From Triangularia verruculosa (Eukaryota > Ascomycota > Sordariomycetes > Sordariales > Podosporaceae): a stretch of 64,000 nt of DNA. The stretch's first letter is position 1, and every line of letters begins with the position of its first letter. This document shows positions 1 through 10,959 of this stretch, piece after piece. The translations under genes and the position numbers were made by a program. The notes beneath the pieces are model-generated. The model saw only the letters and a program-made list of their open reading frames with translations, searched no databases and was not told the origin of the DNA. Location: positions 1 through 64,000 of the forward strand of contig MU863909.1 of NCBI GenBank assembly GCA_033296885.1, written 5' to 3'.

Positions 1-2095
1 AAAGCGAATTAATTGGCATTTTGGTGGTTGGAATTGGTGGTGATGTAGGTGGTGGTGGTGAAGCAGGGGTCGAAACCGGTTTTTGCAGTACCAATTTTTT
101 TGTCCACCGCGTGACAACCTAGCTGCGGCATGGCTCCGGACGTTCTGATTGGGTCATGCTCTGTGGGCAGATCTTCACGGGGTTTCTTCTTCAAAAAGCT
201 GTGCAGCTGCACCCAAAATTGTCAAGGAATAGCTCGGCTGCATGGTGCCCCTTGAACTGTCAACAACCCCTATCCCCAATTCTATGTGCAGTATCGCCTA
301 TCTATAGAGAGCATGCGATACTTGTTGTATTTTCCTTGCTGCCAGTCAGTTTAATGGCACCCGGAGCTTTCCTCAGTGGATGAGCCATCAGAATCGACCG
401 TCTTTGCGGTGGACTGATCACTATCTCAATGATGACGTCAGGAGGCGTCAGGGTCTGACCCTCCTCTGAGCTCCCCCACACGATGGCCTCTCCTTGTGTC
501 TGAGCATTCTCCTGAGCAAGTGTCTGGACCTCACACGAGCCTCCTGTTCAGCTAACCCTCCTCTGCTCGGCAGGGTTGATCGGGGCACACGCGCCGCCTC
601 CGTACAACGTTCCATGCAGCCTTCTCCGCGAATTCGGTCAACAGGGTCGGAATCTGCAGGGTTGTCGTATCCCAGGACGACGATGGGCGTTACAACATGG
701 CCGATTCATCAATCGTGTAGCTGGAGGAGCTTGAGCGAGCTGCGACGCAGCCAGCCATATGCACGAAGGGACACTCGGGTGCGTCCGTTGTCTCTGATCC
801 GCGGCCTGCCGACATCCAGGGCGTTGATATTGCCCTTGTCAAGACACAATTTGAGTCTGATAAGTATGTATCGAGGGTCCGAGGCGCTTGTATGCCGATG
901 CCCGTTCACAATAGGGATGTTGACAATCCGCATCCCCCGACCTCGCGAAATGCTTCTCTGTGTTACCAGAAACTAGGATGGGATACCAATGATCGTCCTG
1001 GCTCTTGGAGCAACAACAGGTTTTATTCTACGAACTCCCGAGCATCCGTGGGGTTGTAGTGTAGCAGGCGACATATCTACAAACTTGGACGACCACACGA
1101 CCATATGACCATACATGTTGATCATAAGGAGTGACTGATAGCGAACAGGTTGGGCTGCGGTGTCTTGCAGCTCTCCATGTGTGCATGACAACGCAGCTTC
1201 TTGACAGCCACCACTCACCAAAGACCAAGCCTCGTCGCGTCAAGGGATTTGCCCACATTCCGATCTGCGACGATTATTGGTCCCATTCAATAATTCCCGT
1301 TCCTGAACATGGACATTTAGTGGGGAACCGGTGTCGCTTCAACTCGCCAGGGTCCTGCCTCGGAAGGGGTTCGTGTTGTGTACTTGAGATGCTTGGTCCC
1401 TGTGCTACGGGGTGGGTGTATATTTACTCCGCACTGCCAAAATTACCCATGTACTGTATGTACGATGATTTCACACTTTGAACCCGATCATAGGTGCAAG
1501 AAAAACACGATGTTTTCTCAGCGCTGCTGTGATTACATGGACGCAGTATGACAGGTGCACACGGTCCCCTAGCCGTAAACAGCATGCCAGGATACTTGTA
1601 GCTGTTTTTCGAGCGGTATCAGTAGCTATCGCTGTAAAAGTGATGTTTTGATGATGTGATGGCCCGCTATCACCTAAGGACCCTTGGCTGGACCCTTGGA
1701 GACAAAGACTTGGCAAGCCATCAACCGGCTCGATTACTCATTCAGCAAGAAACATTTGGAACGCTGATGACCAAAGTTGGCAGATATCCGACAAGCGAAC
1801 AAAGAAAGGATCAAATGCTCCGGAGGATGTGAAGCCACACATCCGGTTAAGGTAGGGCAGCCTGGGGCAGTTCTCGGGAGCTGCCAGGGGCAAGCCGAGA
1901 GCGGGACGCGGGAGGCTCGGGTTTGAACTGGGAGTTGGCGACGAGATCGTCGACCCTTGTGGAAGTCAACATCTTGGTCACGGAGGGCACGGAGGGTTTG
2001 ATAGGGGTCACGCAGGTGCGCGTGGTAGGATACCGTTTGATGACTGAACCGGGCCGAAGTGGGCTTTTTTGAGTTAGCTAGTGGCCGCCTTACAC
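1..2095. other. gene-free stretch left of the AT-rich island
   Basis: I see no convincing gene here on either strand. Open frames are short, lack splice-joined partners and show no recognisable domain. Base composition is ordinary (about half GC), unlike the AT-rich block that follows. The first 60 bases are rich in GGT/GTG on the plus strand. The only structured element is a 15-bp sequence at 2022-2036 that recurs beyond the AT-rich block. Confidence 0.55.
2022..2036 (+). repeat. left copy of 15-bp direct repeat flanking the AT-rich island
   Basis: GTGGTAGGATACCGT. It matches 2821-2835 (GTGGCAGGATACCGT) at 14 of 15 bases, and the single difference is a C/T transition. A second, inner pair of 8-bp direct repeats, TTACACTA at 2090-2097 and 2769-2776, sits at the edges of the AT-rich block. 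The arrangement may be a target duplication or the remains of longer terminal repeats. Confidence 0.6.
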
Positions 2096-2768
2096 TACAG
2101 AAAACATAGGAAAAGCTTATTAATTATAATTATTTATAATCGAATACAAAATAAGTATTTTTAACACTATTTTACCTATATAACTTAAATAACGTATATT
2201 ATATTAATTATACTTTAATTTAATGTAAATAAATATAAAGTATTTCTATTTATTAAGTAAATAAAAATTAATATTATTAATTATATTATTTAATTAATAT
2301 TAAAATAGTATTATTAAAAATATTTATTATTATTATTTAATTAATATTAAAATAGTATTATTAAAAATATTTATTATTATTATTATTTTAAATTAAATTA
2401 TTATTAACTTTTTTAATTAAAAGTTTTTTTAATTAAATTATTATAAATTTACTTATTAAACTTCTAAAATAATAAAAAACTTTAATAATATTATTATTAT
2501 ATTTAACTTTAGTTATTAAATTATAATTAAAAACCTTAAAAAAAAACTAATATAAAAGCCTAATATACTTTAATTATTTAAACCTTCGATATTTTCGATA
2601 ATAGAGCCCTTTAAAACCTAATAAAAAAGATAGAAGATAAAATGGAATAGTAAAAGTAAGTAATTAAAATCGCTAAATAAGTTATAAAGTAGAAGGAAAA
2701 TACTGAGTAATACAATACTAATAGTGGAGGAAGATATACACTACTAGGTTTAGTATATATAAGAAATA
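2096..2768. repeat. extremely AT-rich island, probable RIP-mutated relic
   Basis: About 670 bases are almost pure A+T with very frequent TpA, stop codons in every frame and abrupt edges at both ends. In Sordariomycetes such blocks are usually repeats mutated by repeat-induced point mutation (C-to-T, favouring CpA), which is the inferred origin here. No coding sense survives, so the original element cannot be named. The 3' part (about 2590-2768) is slightly less extreme. A 47-bp internal duplication and flanking direct repeats are listed separately. An alternative is an AT-rich structural region that never was a transposon. Confidence 0.7.
2285..2384. repeat. 47-bp tandem duplication inside the AT-rich island
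   Basis: Two adjacent copies with a period of 47 bases: the sequence from 2285 repeats from 2332 and agrees base for base until about 2384, where the copies diverge. Both include the segment TTAATATTAAAATAGTATTA. Perfect identity in such sequence suggests duplication by slippage after the block became AT-rich. Confidence 0.75.
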
Positions 2769-2820
2769 TTACACTAGACTCGCCACATCTTTGAAGTATA
2801 GCGAGCCTTCCCCACTCGGG

Positions 2821-2835
2821 GTGGCAGGATACCGT
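2821..2835 (+). repeat. right copy of 15-bp direct repeat flanking the AT-rich island
   Basis: GTGGCAGGATACCGT, the partner of 2022-2036 with one C/T difference. It lies about 50 bases outside the AT-rich block. Confidence 0.6.
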
Positions 2836-5800
2836 AACTTGGAATATGGGATTTCAGCCCCTTGCCTCAGATTGCCTTGGAAGAAAAATCAACCTCCAGA
2901 AGGCGGCATCGAGGGTATGGAAACAGATCGAGTTTTGCGGTGACGCTCAAATCGAAGTTTCGCCGTCAGGATCGGTATTCAATTTCGGCTCCACTTTAGA
3001 TGATCCCTAACACCCCATGGCGTCGTGCGAGTACTGCACATGTACCCCTCACGCTACAGCGACAGCAGGGCAGACCCATTGACAATTCTGCAGGGTCACA
3101 TCAATGACGAAAGTCGAACGACATCGGCCGCCATCAAGAGTTCAAGGGACCTCCAGAAGTCTTCCCCGGCGAGGTGCCTATCAAGCGCGTCCGGACAATT
3201 TCGTCCGGACGTACCCCTCTAAATCCAATTGCGGCATAGCGGCACACTTTCGCGCGAAGCCCCGCGTGCGGATTTTTCCAATTGGGCTGCCTGCGCTGTT
3301 GCTGTTGATAGAATAGCTATCAAACCAAACCCATCATATGTTTTGACAGCCTCTTGGAAACCTGAAGTCCTCAAACATCCGTCACACCTCAGGAGCAGTA
3401 CACGAACGCCTCCTCACTACCGCCATGCTGTCAACCTGAGATATTCGCCGAAATGAAGTCGCACGAGCGATGCTCACGAAAAGCCGCTGCCATCGAAATC
3501 AAGCGTTGAAATAAATGTCCTTGCGATACCAGCTTCAGTTCAGCACACCCAAAACCTTTGACAGGTGATCAAGGCTCAGACAGGCAACCCAGCCCGGCCT
3601 GGTGGCGCTCCCTGTGTGTCGCGCCGATTGTCAAAATGACTTGGGAATCACGCACGCATCACGGAAACAACCAGGAACTACCGTTGATTCAGCTGCAAAT
3701 ATCACATAACCTCGTCATAATAATGCTTGGTTGCATCTAACCCCCTCCCTGAACCCTCACGCATGTGGCATGCAAAATGGAATGAGCACCAACCCCCGCC
3801 CAGCTCTGTTTGAATTACAGGCCATGGCTGCAGTCTTCGTGTAGGGGCCCTGTCTAAACGCACGTCGACCACCAACCGAGTGATCCGTAAATGCATGGAC
3901 AGAAAAGCAGAACGTCTCACCCGAGACACCGGGTCCCCTCAAGATCGCCATTGTCAATGACCATCCGACAAATGATCGGAAAAGCGAGAAACCGATCGAG
4001 AAAACCAGGGCACCTGGCACAGGCGGGCACAACGGGCCAGCAAGTGGCATCAGAAAGAATTCGCGCTCATGGTGTTCCTCGATCAGAATCGCATGACAAG
4101 AAGAGAATGGCACTTTAGCATGCGGTGTGTCATCCAGAACGCTAGGTCCTGACCAATTACCACATCAGGACTCGGCAGGCATCGAGATCATGGGTAAAGA
4201 CGCGCACGCCTTTTGCTTCTTCCTTTACCACCCGCACACCCACTTTGATACTCTTACCTTTCGCTGAAATGAAGAAATGGAAACATGGTTGCCCCGAGCC
4301 CGATGATTCGATAGACTCTGCAATAGCGGCCATGGGGTGACATGTCCAAATCTCCAAATCTGGGCAAAGATAGGCAAAGATAACAAAAACCCTCTAGTAT
4401 GTCGCCCCAAGAGCCTTGCCATTGGGTAAGGCCACCTGGAAAGATGGAGCGTACAGCAGAAATATTCATCATCTTCTCCAAAGGTAGGACTTGTACGGTA
4501 CTTGCCCAGCACAATATCGCTTCAACTGGTGGAAACAGAGGTCTGCACACGCACACACACACGGATAATACAAGGCTAAGGAACCACGGCACGCATGGCA
4601 TTCTTGTGATTCCCATGCCAACTCTTGAAAATTCGATCCATCGGCAGGGTTCTACCACACACAAACGCTACACACCAAGCATGAGGGGCAGGACAGATGA
4701 CCCCTTGTGCGGGGCTCAGGGTCTTTTGCGATCCCATTTTTAAGACCCTACCCAGGTCCCAACCTTCTCCCCTCTCATTCCTTCTTGGATCCCTTTATTA
4801 TCATTTTGCTGTTTTTTGCTGTTTTATTGTTTTGACGTTGTGGAACTGAGATGTTGGATATTCGGAAATAAGTTGCATCATCAGAAACAACATGAGAAAC
4901 CGCCCACAGCAAAAAACTTACGATTAGCTACCACGGAAGGAAAACTGACGTCTTTGGTGGGGTTTTGTGGTCTCGGTTTCTCTTTTTGACGTGCATGAAA
5001 AGGGATGTCTTTTGTTATTTTTGATGGCGACGTGCAGGAAAGACTACCTGAAGGTATGACAGGAAAAGTAAAAAGGAGAAACCGCTTCTGGGCTGGCTGT
5101 GTGTAACTCGGTTGATAGCCATCCTGGTTCCGTTTGAAGAGGCAAGAGGATGATCCAAGTAGGGTGAAACATGATGGTTTCTCTAACAGCAAAGCAAGGC
5201 AGACACCACCAAAGCGTTTTACATATATACGATGGAGTATAAGACACAGAAACTGACGGGTCAAAGCTGAAAAGATGATGCAGAGCTGCTGTGATGGTTG
5301 TTCGTATCGAGATAAGCTTTGCTGCGGTCAGGCCTTTCCCTTCGGGGATTTAACCGGGAGATATATGAGTGCTGGAAAAGCTTTACTTGTGTTTCTCATT
5401 ACGTCAAGGAGAGACTACTAGAAGATTGTTGCACGAAATGTAGTCGTCAAAGAGCGTTGAAGGGGTAATGTGCCAAGTAAGCGTTCCAAAATATTCAGTT
5501 AACCATTCAATTGTCTTTCAAGGCTGTAGAAATTCAATGAACTTCGACTATTGTTACAAACGTGGTGACTATGCTCAATGTCCAAATTCTAGCTAGCAGT
5601 CAAATATCCTTTTGTCTGACTAAAACGCAGTCACCTTGCCAAGTGTGATGTCCCAAGATATCACCCTCCTCTCACAACGTTCTTGGACAACCGTATACGC
5701 AGCATGATATTGACCTAGACGTCTGGTCAGGCACAACATGGAAGTGACAGCTTTCTTCATATGGCACTACAAGTTCAGCCTTCAATTATATCATCTATCG

Positions 5801-6194
5801 TGGAAGCCATTGTCATGCGATGGCCGGTGTCCAAAAGTGTGGAGAACTCGAATAATCTTGGGACAAATTTCAAGAGTCTTGACTTTATTAGAATATATGA
5901 CACAAACATCACAGTTCCTGCTACGGCACATAGGTTCCCTACTCGCTATGAAGTTAAGACTGCCTAGGTGATCTTAATATGTTCCTGTTGCAATGTGAGT
6001 CTCAGCAAAGTATGGCTCAAGAGCATGTGTTCACACATAGACGCACCAAACATACAAGCAAGATTGGCTTACAAGTACAATAATTTAATTAGGGGGGCAC
6101 TGATTGCACTCACTAGCTGCTCCATGGCTCTTCCTTAAGACTCTAACGCACTGTAAAATGTGAAGAATGACACAATCAAACCACGCCATCAGAA
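2836..6194. other. gene-free stretch before prp31
   Basis: No coding region can be supported. The open frames are short, overlap each other on both strands and carry no family signature. A short CA tract lies at about 4549-4562. The right end up to 6194 must hold the 3' untranslated region of prp31. Confidence 0.5.
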
Positions 6195-8111
6195 TCAAGA
6201 CTTCGTCGACCCAGTGTCAACCCTCTTAGCAGGCGGCAAGTCAGGCTTCTTGAACACACCACTCCCAGTACTTCCACTCGAACCCCCGCCAATCTGCGTA
6301 AATGTGCCCCCCTTGAACCACCTATCCTCCTCCGCCTTTCTCTTCTTGCTCTCCGCCATCGCCTTCGGATCAACCAGCTCCAGACCCTGCATAGGCGTGA
6401 ACGCAAGCGAGGAAACAGTTCCTGCCATTGCGCCACCCCCGAAACTCGTCCCCACGCCCGAAGTCCGCAGCCCCTTGCTCGCCAGGCTGATATTTCCCAC
6501 TCCACCACCGGTAAGACTCCTCAATGAAGACGAGGCCCCTCCAATGGAAGTCGCTCCTCCCCACCCTTTGCTCTTGGCGCTGAGCTTTGCGCGTGTGCGC
6601 TGATCGATTTGAGTGGCCCGGAGTCGTCCGTCGTCGCGCTGACCGATCATACCCATACCCTTTGTGCTGTCCCCTACACCGTAGCCGACCTCCTTCTCTT
6701 CCTTCCCGAAGGCGACGCGATTCTGAGCCTTGCGCAACTCTGTCATGGCGGTTGCTTCCTTGGCCTTGCGGGCACGACGGCCACCACGCTTCCGGCTAGG
6801 CTTGTCATCTGGCGCTGGTAGAGCTCGGGCGCCCTTGCTGTTTGGCTTAGCCTGTAGCTTGTCGAGACGGTCAAGACACTCGTCTCGGAGGCGCTCGCCT
6901 TCGGATCCATCGCGGAACTGGTGGAAGCAGTCGGTACGGGCGCACATGACGATCTTGTTGGCGAACATCTTCATGGCTTGCTTCTTGAGATCGCTAGGAA
7001 CCTCGCGGATGATGGGTGCTTGGAAAATGAAACCTTGCTGGCGGATGCCTACATTGGTGGCAAGGGCCGAGCTGTTCTGCCTCTTTGACCCCCAAGCTGG
7101 CAAGTTACAAGCCGGGGTTTTCGAGAGACCGGTGAGACCACCGGCCTGGTTGAGGAGTTGTGCGGCAGTGAGAGAGCCAATAAGAGCTGTCAAGTTTGGC
7201 GCGAAGATATTCATGCGCGATTGCACGTATTGGGTCAGCGTCTTCTTGGCCTCGTCGAGCGAGATAACCATCTCACAAGCCTGCACCACTCGTTGTAGCG
7301 CTTCTTCGGACATGGGCTGTCCCTTGGATGTCGTCGCTTCTACTGTAACAATCATCAGTGACGGCCCGTCAAGGACCTTCTTGAGCGAGACTCCCAGGAC
7401 GTTGTTCGTTGACTCCAGAAGCCCCTTGATACTCTCCGAGTCCATCGGCCCATTCCCAAGACAAGCGACCACCTTTGCGTATTCCAACGGGTTGGTGATG
7501 AGCGTCTCGAGTTCTGGAAACCGGACTGAGTAGTGATCTCTGATGAACTTGTGTACGAGGGCGATCTCATTGTCGATCTGAGTCGATAGACTGTTTGACT
7601 GGGTCAAGAGGTGGTACTCGGGATGGTCTTCCACGTTGCCCACACTGTCAACTGACTGCGCTGGCTGCTTTTCGTAATGTGCGATTTTCTGCAACGTTCG
7701 AGACAAACTGTCAGGGCTATTGTTCCAAGAGAGAGATGTAAACACTTTTCTGCTGTTGAAGGCATTCTCTGGGGAGCGCAGTAGGGCACGGGTGTTACTA
7801 ACCTCGAGGACAGGCTTCAATGTCTTCATGAGACCTGCGACTGCGCGAACGTCACGGACAGCGCCCAGGTCCATCTTCTCGATCTTGGCCTTGGCTTCGG
7901 CCTCGTCTTCACCGGCTGCCGCATCTTCTCCATCCATCATGTCCGCGTCTTCGTTCTCATCGCCCTCGCTGCGCGCTTCCCCCATGGCGGTATCGATTTG
8001 CGCGCCATTCGTAAGGCCTTCATCGGTGAAGAAGTCGTCATCGTTGCCTTGTTGCTCCTCTCCAAAGTCCTCCCCAAAGTCGTCAAGGAGTTCGTCCGCG
8101 AAACTCGACAT
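6195..8111 (-). CDS. prp31: pre-mRNA splicing factor Prp31 (U4/U6 snRNP, Nop domain)
   Basis: Prp31 binds the U4 snRNA 15.5K complex and bridges U4/U6 to U5 in the tri-snRNP in the nucleus. Two exons: 8111-7803 and 7688-6195. The intron between them (about 7689-7802, 114 nt) has donor GTTAGT, branch-like CTGAC and acceptor GCAG. It is a multiple of three and free of stops, so the frame reads through it, but splicing gives the expected KPVLE-KIAHY junction. Mature length is 600 residues. Residues 1-75 are acidic, a coiled coil follows, and the Nop domain lies at about 263-382 (NIFAPNL, GFIFQ and the FHQFRDGSEG segment). The C-terminal half is basic and glycine/serine rich, as in the family. 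It diverges from clf1. Confidence 0.93.
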   Translation of the reverse strand: MSSFADELLDDFGEDFGEEQQGNDDDFFTDEGLTNGAQIDTAMGEARSEGDENEDADMMDGEDAAAGEDEAEAKAKIEKMDLGAVRDVRAVAGLMKTLKPVLEVSNTRALLRSPENAFNSRKVFTSLSWNNSPDSLSRTLQKIAHYEKQPAQSVDSVGNVEDHPEYHLLTQSNSLSTQIDNEIALVHKFIRDHYSVRFPELETLITNPLEYAKVVACLGNGPMDSESIKGLLESTNNVLGVSLKKVLDGPSLMIVTVEATTSKGQPMSEEALQRVVQACEMVISLDEAKKTLTQYVQSRMNIFAPNLTALIGSLTAAQLLNQAGGLTGLSKTPACNLPAWGSKRQNSSALATNVGIRQQGFIFQAPIIREVPSDLKKQAMKMFANKIVMCARTDCFHQFRDGSEGERLRDECLDRLDKLQAKPNSKGARALPAPDDKPSRKRGGRRARKAKEATAMTELRKAQNRVAFGKEEKEVGYGVGDSTKGMGMIGQRDDGRLRATQIDQRTRAKLSAKSKGWGGATSIGGASSSLRSLTGGGVGNISLASKGLRTSGVGTSFGGGAMAGTVSSLAFTPMQGLELVDPKAMAESKKRKAEEDRWFKGGTFTQIGGGSSGSTGSGVFKKPDLPPAKRVDTGSTKS

Positions 8112-8440
8112 TTTATCTGTGCGCGTGTGATGTATTAGTTGGTGGCGGTTGGGTGTTGCGGAGAAAACTTTGATCGAACGGAAAACACAGAGGAGATAGT
8201 GGTGAGCTCTTGAATGATTTCAATGGTTCTTGCGACCCGTTTGGTTGAAGGAGGCGCGCCTCTGGTTAAAAAGTTGGGTGGAGCACACTGCGCAAAGGCC
8301 CCACATTGAGTCTGGGCGCTCTTGGCGTGGAATTGTTGCAGTCCTGAACGTCCTCGGTGTCCTCCATCAAGAGAGAAAACCACCAACAACCTCGTCCCCC
8401 TTCGAACGAAAAATCGCAACACCAGAGGAACTTCATCAAA
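8112..8440. promoter_or_regulatory. shared divergent promoter region of prp31 and clf1
   Basis: Only 329 bases separate the two start codons, so both promoters and both 5' leaders must fit here. No in-frame ATG precedes that of clf1. I did not identify a TATA box or a specific factor site. Shared control of the two splicing genes is inferred from spacing alone. Confidence 0.6.
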
Positions 8441-10492
8441 ATGGAGGTCTCACGCGGCCCACCAAGGGTGAAAAACAAGGCTGCTGCCCCAGTGCAGATC
8501 TCTGCTGAACAGCTGCTTCGCGAAGCCGTCGACAGACAAGAAGTTTCCTTGCAGAAGCCAACGCAGCGCTTTGAGGATCTCGAGGAATTGAAGGAGTACC
8601 AGGGCCGGAAACGTCGCGAATACGAAGACTATGTCCGCCGAAACCGCGTTCGATTAGCAAACTGGCTCCAGTACGCTCAGTGGGAGCTTGAACAGAAAGA
8701 GCTTGCGCGCGCCCGCTCAGTATTCGAGCGCGCCCTTGATGTTCACCCCAATAACACCCAACTCTGGATCCGATACATCGAGGCCGAGATCAAGAGCCGA
8801 AACATCAACCATGCGCGCAATCTTCTCGACCGCGCCGTCACCCGGCTGCCACGCGTGTCGTCTCTGTGGTACAAGTATCTGTATGTTATGGAGATGCTGG
8901 GAGACATTCCTGGAACCCGGCAGGTCTTCGATCGTTGGATGCAATGGCACCCAGATGAGAACGCATGGGCGGCCTACATCCGACTTGAGAAGCGATATGG
9001 CGAATATGACAGAGCGCGGGAGATCTTCCGCGCCTTTACCGCTGTACACCCGGAACCTAGGACGTGGTTGAAGTGGGCCAAATTTGAGGAGGAGCATGGA
9101 ACGACAGATCTGGTGCGCGAAGTCTTTCAAACAGCCATACAGACTATTGCGGAACTCTTGGGCGACGATGCGGTGGACGAAAAGATATTCATTGCGTTTG
9201 CCAGATATGAGGCACGCTTGGGCGAGTTTGACCGAGCGCGGGCCATCTACAAATTCGGCTTGGACAATCTCCCGAGGTCCAAATCCATGATCCTTCATGC
9301 CCAATACACCACGTTCGAAAAGCAGTTTGGCGATCGGGAGGGTGTTGAAGATGTCATCATCACGAAGCGGAGAAGACTTTACGAAGAACAAGTCAAGGAA
9401 AACCCCAAGAACTACGATGTCTGGTTCGATTTCGCTAGACTGGAAGAGAGCGGAGGTAATGTAGACCGTGTCCGGGAGGTTTACGAAAAGGCAATTGCTC
9501 AGGTGCCTCCCACCCAGGAGAAGCGACATTGGAGGAGGTACATCTTTCTGTTCCTCTTCTACGCGATATGGGAAGAAAAGGAGAACAAGGATATCGAGCG
9601 TGCCAGACAAATATACGACACTTGTCTGGGACTCATACCTCACAAGAAGTTTACCTTTGCCAAAATCTGGGTTGCCAAAGCCCACTTCGAGATTCGCCAG
9701 GGCCAGCTTACCACAGCCCGAAAGACGTTAGGGCGAGCCATTGGAATGTGTCCCAAGGACAAGCTATTCAAGGAGTACATTCTTCTCGAGCAGAAGCTGT
9801 ACGAATTCGAGCGATGCCGGACTTTGTACGAGAAGCACATCATGTATAACCCAGCCAACTGCCAGACATGGATCAAGTGGGCCGAAATTGAACGTGGCCT
9901 CGACGACTTGGAACGTACCCGCGCAATCTTCGAGCTTGCCATCTGCCAGCCTGTGATGGATATGCCAGAAGTGGCGTGGAAAGCCTATATCGATTTCGAG
10001 GAAGAAGAGGGTGAATATGAGAGGACTCGTAAGCTGTACGAGCGCCTGCTTGCCAAGGCCGACCATCCCAAGGTCTGGATTAGCTATGCTCAGTTCGAAA
10101 TCAACATCCCAGAAGCAGACGAGGGCGGCGAGGAGGACGAGGACGAGGAGCGCCCTGTGAGCGAGGAGGCCAAGGAGCGGGCTCGCAAGATCTTCGAGCG
10201 TGCTCACAAGAGCATGAAGGAAAGAGAGCTCAAGGCCGAGAGGGTATCGCTGCTCAACGCATGGTTGGCGTTCGAGAAGACCCACGGCTCGCCAGAGGAT
10301 ATCGAAAAGGTGAACAAACAGATGCCGAGGAAAACAAAGAAGAAGAGAAAACTGGAGGACGATTCGTGGGAGGAGTATGTCGATTACATCTTCCCTGCGG
10401 ACGACCAGCAGACCAAGAGTCTCTCGAACTTGCTTGCCATGGCCAATGCCTGGAAGCAACAGACTGGTGGAAATATTGGTGGAGAGGAATGA
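8441..10492 (+). CDS. clf1: pre-mRNA splicing factor Clf1/Syf3 (crooked-neck-like, HAT repeats)
   Basis: Clf1 is a scaffold of the NineTeen (Prp19) complex, acting in spliceosome activation in the nucleus. The single exon encodes 683 residues made almost wholly of HAT helix-turn-helix repeats. The W-x-x-Y/F and E-R-A pattern recurs throughout, for example ANWLQYAQWE, TWLKWAKFEEE, VWFDFARLEE, TWIKWAEIE and VWISYAQFE. An acidic patch (GGEEDEDEE) interrupts the last repeats, and the tail has a basic KKKRK segment. Start chosen at 8441: the frame is open further upstream but without an ATG, and MEVSRGPPRVKNKA agrees with the Neurospora N-terminus as I recall it. It is transcribed away from prp31. 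Confidence 0.96.
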   Translation: MEVSRGPPRVKNKAAAPVQISAEQLLREAVDRQEVSLQKPTQRFEDLEELKEYQGRKRREYEDYVRRNRVRLANWLQYAQWELEQKELARARSVFERALDVHPNNTQLWIRYIEAEIKSRNINHARNLLDRAVTRLPRVSSLWYKYLYVMEMLGDIPGTRQVFDRWMQWHPDENAWAAYIRLEKRYGEYDRAREIFRAFTAVHPEPRTWLKWAKFEEEHGTTDLVREVFQTAIQTIAELLGDDAVDEKIFIAFARYEARLGEFDRARAIYKFGLDNLPRSKSMILHAQYTTFEKQFGDREGVEDVIITKRRRLYEEQVKENPKNYDVWFDFARLEESGGNVDRVREVYEKAIAQVPPTQEKRHWRRYIFLFLFYAIWEEKENKDIERARQIYDTCLGLIPHKKFTFAKIWVAKAHFEIRQGQLTTARKTLGRAIGMCPKDKLFKEYILLEQKLYEFERCRTLYEKHIMYNPANCQTWIKWAEIERGLDDLERTRAIFELAICQPVMDMPEVAWKAYIDFEEEEGEYERTRKLYERLLAKADHPKVWISYAQFEINIPEADEGGEEDEDEERPVSEEAKERARKIFERAHKSMKERELKAERVSLLNAWLAFEKTHGSPEDIEKVNKQMPRKTKKKRKLEDDSWEEYVDYIFPADDQQTKSLSNLLAMANAWKQQTGGNIGGEE

Positions 10493-10959
10493 GCTTGTAC
10501 GTGTATATCATCTAAGAGGCATGGCGTAGTGTAGTTTGTGATAATAGGGTTAATGGACATGCAAGAATGATGATCAAGCGCCCTGTTTTTTAGGGCTGGA
10601 AGGCTTTATAGAGCTCAAACCCGTGGCATCCTGTTAGGCTTGATTATTTCTGAAGCGACGTACCAAATTATAACCAGCCCATTGACACTGGGTTTCTCTA
10701 TCTTCAACCGATCCCAGCCGTTCAAAATTCAAACTCCGTTCCCTAGCATTGGTCCGCGTTCGCAGCGTTGCGTCGAAAAGGTGGGCCGAATTCCGGGCCG
10801 AGAAACGGCCAAAGCCGGGACTAGTTAGCTAAGGACAATGAGGTCACACTTAGGAAGTTCGGTAGCCCAGCCTAGCTTTCTCTCTCTTCTCCTACACCAC
10901 CGTTTGTTTTCTTGCGGCAGACTAACCACTAGGTCAAATTTCAGACTCAATTGGCCACT
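10493..10959. other. intergenic clf1-gcv1
   Basis: Holds the clf1 3' end and the gcv1 promoter and leader. Nothing further is recognised. Confidence 0.5.

Noticed and set aside
494..976. 160-codon plus-strand frame in the left gap
   Set aside because: Does not resemble any family, and no splice partner was found. Codon pattern looks random.
8717..9685. 322-codon open frame on the minus strand
   Set aside because: It lies wholly antisense to clf1, and its composition is explained by the complementary strand of HAT-repeat codons. No domain.
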